DNA of 24,122 nucleotides from Candidatus Poseidoniaceae archaeon. Lineage in GTDB: Archaea; Thermoplasmatota; Poseidoniia; Poseidoniales; Poseidoniaceae. Where the stretch lies: the NCBI GenBank assembly GCA_013330285.1, contig DUIP01000044.1, forward strand, positions 1 through 24,122, read 5' to 3'. The position numbers were made by a program, and so were the translations under genes. This document shows, piece by piece, positions 21,520 through 24,122 of the stretch. Positions within the stretch are counted from its first letter, which is position 1, and each line of letters starts with the position of its first letter. The notes beneath the pieces are model-generated. The model made no database searches. It was not told the origin of the DNA and saw nothing but the letters and a program-made list of their open reading frames with translations.

Positions 21520-22500
21520 TCAATCGAACGACTTTTTCCGGCGGATAAGAACGACCGCTGCTAGCATTGACAATGCTTCGACCGCCATAAATCCGGGCAC
21601 AGGATTTGATTCAACGGTAAGGCCATCGTTCGATGAACTTGAATCATCATCATCTTGATCAGATTCACCGGTAGGTTTTGTCTCTTCCTCATAAGCGAAA
21701 ACCTCCACATCAAACGTGGTGCTGCGAGCAACATCATCACCTTCTGAAACCAAGGAAATTGTGACTTCACATGTCCGTCTTGGTTGACTTTCAGAGGCGA
21801 CAAGAGTCAGAATGGCTGTGGAATCTTTGCCATTTTGTGCACCTGTTGTTTCAACAACCGTGTTGGCAAGAGCATCGAGGCCGTCAACCGAAAGATGGGG
21901 GCAACTTCGCACTTGTGCTGAAGCTTCCTTGACCGCATCTTTAGCGTTTCCAAGATTTAACATCTGGATGGAGATTTCAACATTCGAACCAGCAAAGAGA
22001 TCGTCATTCGAGGGCGTTATTTCTGGTTTGAGGTAGAACACCTTGGGAAGACGAACGGTCCCGTCTATTTCTTGGGTGCCCGTCGAAGTATCCCCCACTT
22101 TTTCATCCGCAGTGACGGTCAGGGTTGAGCTGTTGTCTGGATTGTATTCGCGTGCATCGATGCCCTCATCATTGGTCAGTGTGATGGTGAAACTCTTGTT
22201 TTCACCCGCTGCAACAGTGATTGTTTCAGGCCCGTCGTAGGTGTAAGGCACCCAGGTATTGACGTCGTAGGTGAGTTCGAGTTGCACTTGACTCATCCGA
22301 GTGTTTTCGATGTAGCCGACAATTTCGCCATCGATATCCCAATCATCATCCATTTCCACGGTAAATCCATCGTCCATATCCGTTGACCAACCAAGGGTCC
22401 AACTGGGCGCTTCAAATTGATCTTGAGCCACTGCCGAGGGGGGCATCGTCATCCCAATGAGGGTCAGCCCAATAATGAAGAGAAGAGGATGCTTTTTCAT
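21520..22500 (-). CDS. Secreted protein with PGF-CTERM-like surface-anchoring tail
   Basis: 326 residues. A signal peptide (MKKHPLLFIIGLTLIGM, then PPSAVA) has likely cleavage near residue 25. About 240 residues of beta-rich sequence follow, reminiscent of NEW3/CARDB-type domains (VAAGENKSFTITLTNDEG, then GSNVEISIQMLNLGNAKDAV). A Ser/Asp-rich linker comes next (SDQDDDDSSSS). The tail has PGF at 302-304, a hydrophobic helix and a basic end (RRKKSFD). That tripartite layout is the PGF-CTERM signal processed by archaeosortase A and lipid-modified in haloarchaea. Two cysteines lie about 40 residues apart in the beta domain. The gene starts 7 bp after the FAD-subunit gene, so it is in the hydroxylase operon, but no functional link is visible. 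Confidence 0.8.
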   Translation of the reverse strand: MKKHPLLFIIGLTLIGMTMPPSAVAQDQFEAPSWTLGWSTDMDDGFTVEMDDDWDIDGEIVGYIENTRMSQVQLELTYDVNTWVPYTYDGPETITVAAGENKSFTITLTNDEGIDAREYNPDNSSTLTVTADEKVGDTSTGTQEIDGTVRLPKVFYLKPEITPSNDDLFAGSNVEISIQMLNLGNAKDAVKEASAQVRSCPHLSVDGLDALANTVVETTGAQNGKDSTAILTLVASESQPRRTCEVTISLVSEGDDVARSTTFDVEVFAYEEETKPTGESDQDDDDSSSSNDGLTVESNPVPGFMAVEALSMLAAVVLIRRKKSFD

Positions 22501-22507
22501 GATAAAT

Positions 22508-23485
22508 TCACTCCAATAGACCTTGAACTGCCCGCTTGGTTAAGACGCGAACCATCGAACGTCGGTAGCGCGGCGGGAGTGCGGTGTTGTTGACTGGTTT
22601 GACGCTCTTTTGTACAGCGGTGGAAAGAGCCTTGATCGATGCTTGTCCATCCCATCCACCTTCAAGGATGGAAGCCACTTCCTCGGGATGGGTTCGTGGA
22701 ATCGATTCGAGTGCAGTTGTAGCAAGGACAAGGGAATTTGGATCGCCTTCAATCCAAGAAGCAGCAACACCTGCTTCAGGGAAATCCCAGGAATCGCGAA
22801 CACGAAGTTTTTGATAGGATCCTGTTCGCTTTGCAGCGTCATCAGGCAATGTCACTTTGAGGAGGAATTCACCTTCTTCGAGAACATTTTTCTTCATGCC
22901 ATCGAGTTGGTAAAAGGCATCGATTGGAATCGTCCTTGCTCCGTTTGGACCAATCAGATGTACACTTGCGCCCAAGACCATGAGTGTTGGAGCAATGTCG
23001 CCTTGATAGGTTGCCACACATAGCGTGTTTTGATTTGGAATCACGCGGCAATCTGCACCAGTACCACAATCTGCCTTGTGACACCAGTCAATTGAACGGC
23101 GCCAATCCTCACCTTGATTGTACCAAAAACAGCGCGTGTCAAGGCACAAATTGCCACCAAGGGTTGCGTTGGTACGAATCAACGAAGAGGCAACCTTCGA
23201 GGCCGCCTGAACGACCACAGGGTGCACTCCATTTTCTTCTGTCAGTTCAGAAAGACGAACCATGCAACCAAGTTCGTTGGATGAAATTGTGTCTGTGCCC
23301 TCGATCTTAGCAAGCGAGATGACGTGTGGCTTTGTGTTGATGTGCCACTTGTAGTTTGGAACTAAATCGGTTCCACCTGCAACCCAGTCAAAGGCTTCAC
23401 CAGCCGACATTAACCTTGCAGCAAGTTCGCAAGCCTCGTCCACGGTTGTGGGGTGGTGTAAGGTAAATGGAGGCATCAGCATCAT
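22508..23485 (-). CDS. FAD-binding subunit of a molybdenum hydroxylase, 4-hydroxybenzoyl-CoA reductase beta-like
   Basis: 325 residues. This is the CoxM/HcrB-type flavoprotein subunit of the xanthine oxidase family. FAD-binding motifs are VAGGTDLVP (35-43) and NATLGGNL (106-113). A cysteine-rich loop follows, with Cys114, 119, 135, 140, 146 and 156, including CLDTRCFWYNQ and ending TLC. Most CoxM-like subunits lack this loop, while the beta subunit of 4-hydroxybenzoyl-CoA reductase has it and binds an extra [4Fe-4S] cluster. The sequence after the loop (GDIAPTLMVLGASVHLIGP) also matches that family. The start codon overlaps the stop of the large-subunit gene (ATGA). The small [2Fe-2S] subunit is not in view and is probably upstream, off the window. 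The substrate is unknown: an aromatic CoA ester is suggested, but purines or aldehydes are possible. Confidence 0.88.
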   Translation of the reverse strand: MMLMPPFTLHHPTTVDEACELAARLMSAGEAFDWVAGGTDLVPNYKWHINTKPHVISLAKIEGTDTISSNELGCMVRLSELTEENGVHPVVVQAASKVASSLIRTNATLGGNLCLDTRCFWYNQGEDWRRSIDWCHKADCGTGADCRVIPNQNTLCVATYQGDIAPTLMVLGASVHLIGPNGARTIPIDAFYQLDGMKKNVLEEGEFLLKVTLPDDAAKRTGSYQKLRVRDSWDFPEAGVAASWIEGDPNSLVLATTALESIPRTHPEEVASILEGGWDGQASIKALSTAVQKSVKPVNNTALPPRYRRSMVRVLTKRAVQGLLE

Positions 23486-24122
23486 TCATCACCGCCCATG
23501 TGTCGTTGTTCCTTCTTGAGCCATGCCTTTCCAGCCAGACCAAGTTCAGCGAGTTGTTCCGGATCAGGTTCAGTGGCAAATCGCCACCCCTCGACTTGAT
23601 CTTCGAGTGGCAAATTTGGATCGAAACCAAACAAGACACCGTTGACATAAGGACTCGTATCTTCGGAACGTTGACGAGCACGGTCCCTTTGCTTGTGCTC
23701 TGAAGCACGCTTGACAAGGACGTCTTGTAGAGGGCCATGTTCTGCACGGGGAGGTTTCAGGTCGAGTGGATCGTCAACACCTGCTGCTTTCATGGCCTTC
23801 TCGATTCCCTTGAACACAACATCTGGAGTCAGGGGTAAGTCCCTGAGACGAATGCCAACAGCATCGTAAACTGCATTCACAACGGCAGGAAGAATTGGGA
23901 GCAATGGCCCTTCACCTGCTTCCTTAGCTCCAAACGGACCTTCAGGGTCACATGATTCAATGATGATTGGTTCAACATGAGGCATTTCGTGAATGGATGG
24001 AATCTTGTATTCCAACAGGTTTGGATTTTGAAGGTGCCCCGTCCGGCCATAGACCATCTTTTCAGACAAGACTTGACCTAATCCCATGTGACAAGAACCA
24101 ATGATTTGCCCTTTCACTGCCA
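23482..24122 (-). CDS. Molybdopterin-binding large subunit of a xanthine oxidase-family hydroxylase (C-terminal part)
   Basis: Only the last 213 codons or so are present; the frame is open to the right edge, so the gene continues. The segment begins within the usual QIIGSCHMGLGQVLSEKMVY region (plus NLLEYKIPSIHEMP) and contains GPFGAKEAGEGPLLP. Its final Glu is at the place of the conserved catalytic base of the family. NAVYDAVGIRLRDLPLTPD is the normal C-terminal end of the core. Beyond it are about 100 further residues, highly charged (LVKRASEHKQRDRARQRSED), with no family I recognise. The gene overlaps the FAD-subunit gene by 4 nt, so the two form one enzyme. Confidence 0.88.
   Translation of the reverse strand, partial: AVKGQIIGSCHMGLGQVLSEKMVYGRTGHLQNPNLLEYKIPSIHEMPHVEPIIIESCDPEGPFGAKEAGEGPLLPILPAVVNAVYDAVGIRLRDLPLTPDVVFKGIEKAMKAAGVDDPLDLKPPRAEHGPLQDVLVKRASEHKQRDRARQRSEDTSPYVNGVLFGFDPNLPLEDQVEGWRFATEPDPEQLAELGLAGKAWLKKEQRHMGGDE

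Overview
The window reads as a marine planktonic euryarchaeon, most likely Marine Group II (Candidatus Poseidoniales, Thermoplasmatota) or a close relative. The reasons are an archaeal-type early shikimate pathway (ADTH synthase plus type II dehydroquinate synthase and a GHMP-type shikimate kinase), an HTH-10 regulator of the Bat type, TATA-like promoters with short or absent leaders, a PGF-CTERM-like C-terminus, and giant repeat-rich secreted proteins. The taxonomic call is inference from gene content; no 16S or ribosomal gene is present.

Region 1 (1-6432, minus strand) is a cell-surface block. A very large secreted protein runs off the left edge. It carries 21 RCC1-type beta-propeller repeats spaced as 7 + 14, two acidic Ca-loop-like linkers, then at least 13 short cysteine-containing GCC2/GCC3-like repeats dense in N-glycosylation sequons. 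Upstream of it lies a single-pass membrane protein with a long coiled coil and a YfaP/DUF2135-like beta domain.

Region 2 (6487-10335, minus strand) is a three-gene operon: a TetR repressor, a LolD/MacB-type ABC ATPase and an 815-residue FtsX-type permease. A 31-bp near-perfect palindrome overlaps the tetR start codon and sits just downstream of a TATA box, which suggests tight autoregulation.

Region 3 (10433-16289, plus strand) has an HTH-10 regulator followed by an aromatic biosynthesis operon: ADTH synthase, dehydroquinate synthase II, shikimate kinase, chorismate synthase and aspartate kinase, with very short gaps or overlaps. Aspartate kinase fits because aspartate semialdehyde is a substrate of ADTH synthase. 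Dehydroquinase, shikimate dehydrogenase and EPSP synthase are not in the window.

Region 4 (16291-21330, minus strand) is a MoxR ATPase / DUF58 module with a DUF4350-like membrane protein upstream and a six-TM protein downstream. It meets the aspartate kinase gene tail to tail with a one-base gap.

Region 5 (21520-24122, minus strand) holds the C-terminal part of a molybdopterin hydroxylase large subunit, its FAD subunit with a cysteine-rich [4Fe-4S]-type loop as in 4-hydroxybenzoyl-CoA reductase beta subunits, and a secreted protein with a PGF-CTERM-like anchor. No tRNA, rRNA, CRISPR array or insertion sequence was recognised.
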